NCBI GenBank assembly: GCA_001304425.1
Contig: LJTS01000146.1
Location: 1 to 6,926, forward strand
Length of the DNA: 6,926 nt
DNA from: Betaproteobacteria bacterium SG8_40
Lineage (GTDB): Bacteria > Pseudomonadota > Gammaproteobacteria > Burkholderiales > Eutrophovitaceae
Direction of reading: 5' to 3'
Position 1 is the stretch's first letter; each line of letters opens with the position of its first letter. The notes under the pieces are model-generated. The model did no database searches. It was not told where the DNA came from and saw nothing but the letters and a program-made list of their open reading frames with translations. Of the stretch, positions 4,999-6,926 are shown piece by piece. The position numbers were made by a program, and so were the translations under genes.

Positions 4999-5907
4999 AT
5001 GACTCCGGAAATTCTCGCAATGCAGGCGTTCAACGGCCTGAGTCTGTTCACCATATTGGTGCTCATGGCGTTGGGCCTTGCCATCGTATTCGGACTAATG
5101 GGCGTCATTAACATGGCGCATGGCGAGTTGATGGCAATGGGAGCCTATACGACCTATGCGACATCATTGCTGTTCGAAAAACTGATGCCGGGCTTGATGC
5201 CAGTCTATTTCCTCGTCGGTATTCTTCTGGCGTTCGCTGTGACGTTTGCCTTCGGTTTCGCGCTGGAGCGTGGATTGATTCGGTTTCTCTACCATCGGCC
5301 GCTGGACACCATGCTGGCAACCTGGGGGTTGAGCCTGATTCTGCAACAGGCATTCCGTCATATTTTCGGTCCGAAGGAAGTCGGTGTGCCGACCGTAAGT
5401 TGGCTTCAGGGCGCATGGTCGCCCGCGTTCCTGCCTGACGCACAGTTTCCGCTGTCGCGAATATTCATCGTAATGCTGGCCCTGTTGGTTTCCTTCGGCG
5501 TGTACATGCTGCTGTTCCGCACGCGCTGGGGTTTGAAGATCCGGGCCGTCACGCAGAATCGCGCGATGAGCGGTGCAGCCGGCATCAACACCGAGCGTGT
5601 GGATGCATTCACATTTGCACTCGGTTGCGGTCTTGCCGGAATCGCCGGAAGCTCGTTCACGATGCTCGCTTCCACCGGGCCGGTGACTGGACAGCAGTAC
5701 GTTGTGGATACCTTCATCGTAGTCGTATTCGGTGGCGTTGAAAGTCTGCTGGGAACGATCTTGTCGGCGGCGATCATCGGTCAGCTGCAGTCTACGTTCG
5801 AGTACCTGATGACCGGCTCCATGGCCAAGGCATCGATTCTGTTGCTCGTAATCGTAGCGCTGTACTTCCGGCCGAATGGCCTTTTCGCTTCGAAGGTAAG
5901 ACGCTGA
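4999..5907 (+). CDS. urtB: Urea/amide ABC transporter permease UrtB
   Basis: A 302-residue inner-membrane permease of the branched-chain-amino-acid/urea (LivH/UrtB) family. The N-terminal helix continues into the conserved GLAIVFGLMGVINMAHGELM (26-45). Later motifs typical of UrtB are RPLDTMLATWGLSLILQQ (100-117), the cytoplasmic coupling segment around RWGLKIRAVTQNRAMSGAAG (176-195), and GPVTGQQYVVDTFIVVVFGG (227-246). Multiple hydrophobic helices are evident throughout. It should pair with UrtC to form the channel, driven by ATPases encoded past the window. I chose ATG 4999 because the family starts just before the first helix; an in-frame GTG at 4921 would add 26 hydrophilic, unconserved residues and lies inside a hairpin. 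The ribosome binding site is weak (AGAG at 4989-4992). The stop overlaps the urtC start by one base (TGATG). Confidence 0.93.
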   Translation: MTPEILAMQAFNGLSLFTILVLMALGLAIVFGLMGVINMAHGELMAMGAYTTYATSLLFEKLMPGLMPVYFLVGILLAFAVTFAFGFALERGLIRFLYHRPLDTMLATWGLSLILQQAFRHIFGPKEVGVPTVSWLQGAWSPAFLPDAQFPLSRIFIVMLALLVSFGVYMLLFRTRWGLKIRAVTQNRAMSGAAGINTERVDAFTFALGCGLAGIAGSSFTMLASTGPVTGQQYVVDTFIVVVFGGVESLLGTILSAAIIGQLQSTFEYLMTGSMAKASILLLVIVALYFRPNGLFASKVRR

Positions 5908-6926
5908 TGGGTAACGGAGTGACAGCAATCAAGGACGAATCCGGACGTGCCAAAGTGGTGCACGTATCGCTGGTCGAGCGCCTTAACCGACATGCCTTCG
6001 TTATTCTCGCAGTGCTGCTGCTACTCGTAGTGCCGTTGGCGCTGTCAGACTTCCGCTTGAGCCTGATGGCCAAATACCTGTGCTTTGCGTTCCCCGCGGC
6101 GGGAATTGTATTGACGTGGGGTTATGGCGGAATTCTCAGTCTTGGCCAGGGAATGTTTTTCGGGCTTGGCAGTTACATGATGGCAATGTTCCTAAAACTC
6201 GAGGCAACCCAGGCGGATTCGTCGGCTCAGGCATTGGCCCAGTTCTTCGGCTCGAACCTTCCCGACTTCATGGTCTGGAATAGCGTCGAGGAATTACCCT
6301 GGTGGTGGGAGCCGTTCCATCACTTCTGGTTCACTCTTCCCGCAATAATCCTTTTGCCGGCGCTGGTCGCATTTGTTCTTGCCTATGCAAACTTCCGAAA
6401 GCGTGTCGGCGGCGTGTATTTCACCATTGTCACTCTTGCGCTCGCTTCGATCATGGCAATAGTCATCGTCGGACAACAGGGTGTGACTGGCGGTATCAAC
6501 GGCATCACCAATTTCAAGACCTTTCTCGGCATGGACTTGTTCGATGACGGCATGCGCACCAAGCTCTACGTCGTTACGGTGTTGCTGTTGCTTGCGGCAA
6601 TACTGTTCGGACGCTTTATCGTGTCGAGCCGACTGGGAAAGCTTCTTGTCGCCATCCGCGATCGAGAAGACCGGGTGCGCTTCTCCGGTTACGACCCGGC
6701 ACTATTCAAGGCCTTCATCTTTGCCGTTGCGGCGGTGTTTGCTTCGATCGGCGGAGCGTTGTTTACGCTGCAGATCGGGCTGGCTTCCCCATCGCTGGTC
6801 GGCATCGTGCCGTCGATCGAGATGGTCATCCTCGCTGCGGTTGGCGGCAGGCTGTCATTGATTGGCGCAGTCTATGGTGCGGTCCTTGTTGGTGCGGCCA
6901 AGACCTTGTTCTCCGAGAACTTCGTC
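5907..6926 (+). CDS. urtC: Urea/amide ABC transporter permease UrtC (partial, runs off the window)
   Basis: The frame is open from ATG 5907 to the last base, 340 codons with no stop; full UrtC proteins are of this order or slightly longer, so only a short C-terminal part is missing. A cytoplasmic N-terminal tail of about 30 residues precedes the first helix (31-47). UrtC motifs follow: WGYGGILSLGQGMFFGLGSY (71-90), LPDFMVW (118-124), ELPWWW (129-134), a coupling segment GKLLVAIRDREDRVRFSGYD (244-263), and SIEMVILAAVGGR (303-315). The segment 100-140 is the UrtC-typical periplasmic insert that distinguishes it from LivM. It forms the transmembrane dimer with UrtB. Translation is probably coupled to urtB through the TGATG overlap; GAAGG (5892-5896) is an additional ribosome binding site. 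ATPase genes are expected next. Confidence 0.93.
   Translation, partial: MGNGVTAIKDESGRAKVVHVSLVERLNRHAFVILAVLLLLVVPLALSDFRLSLMAKYLCFAFPAAGIVLTWGYGGILSLGQGMFFGLGSYMMAMFLKLEATQADSSAQALAQFFGSNLPDFMVWNSVEELPWWWEPFHHFWFTLPAIILLPALVAFVLAYANFRKRVGGVYFTIVTLALASIMAIVIVGQQGVTGGINGITNFKTFLGMDLFDDGMRTKLYVVTVLLLLAAILFGRFIVSSRLGKLLVAIRDREDRVRFSGYDPALFKAFIFAVAAVFASIGGALFTLQIGLASPSLVGIVPSIEMVILAAVGGRLSLIGAVYGAVLVGAAKTLFSENFV

Overview
The window looks like a piece of a Gram-negative (proteobacterial) chromosome. The evidence is an outer-membrane-type lipoprotein carrying a periplasmic lysozyme-inhibitor domain, a twin-arginine signal on a periplasmic binding protein, an AmiC/AmiR sensor-antiterminator pair, and a sigma-54 type promoter. 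I cannot assign a genus. No insertion sequence, tRNA, rRNA or CRISPR array is visible.

Layout. Bases 1-109 hold the last transmembrane segment of a membrane protein that begins outside the window. Bases 342-1046 (+) encode a two-domain lipoprotein (MliC-type lysozyme inhibitor plus a COG3650-type domain) that looks unrelated to the rest. A spacer of about 245 bases with small hairpins separates it from the convergent pair amiC-amiR (3066 down to 1292, minus strand), whose coding regions overlap by ATGA. A 619-base divergent control region follows (3067-3685). Reading right from it are urtA (3686-4870), urtB (4999-5907) and the first 340 codons of urtC (5907 to the window edge). These encode a urea/short-chain-amide ABC importer; its ATPase genes and probably a catabolic enzyme should lie beyond base 6926.

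How it works together (inference from families and visible sites). AmiC is a cytoplasmic amide-sensing protein that holds the RNA-binding antiterminator AmiR in check. The urt leader contains a strong intrinsic terminator (15-bp stem, 7-base loop, nine T) 47 bases before the urtA start. Just upstream of it is a hairpin with a hexaloop AAGGAC carrying the A1/G4 signature of ANTAR-protein RNA targets. A well-spaced sigma-54 -24/-12 element would start transcription near base 3506, so both RNA structures fall inside the leader. About 190-225 bases upstream of that start sit two NtrC-like dyads, centres 31 bases apart, and an IHF-like site lies between them and the promoter. The simplest reading is a two-key switch: nitrogen limitation permits initiation (NtrC/sigma-54), and an amide or urea inducer permits read-through (AmiC releases AmiR, which blocks the terminator). 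The imported ligand is probably the same one AmiC senses, because AmiC and the UrtA-type receptor are recognisable paralogues.
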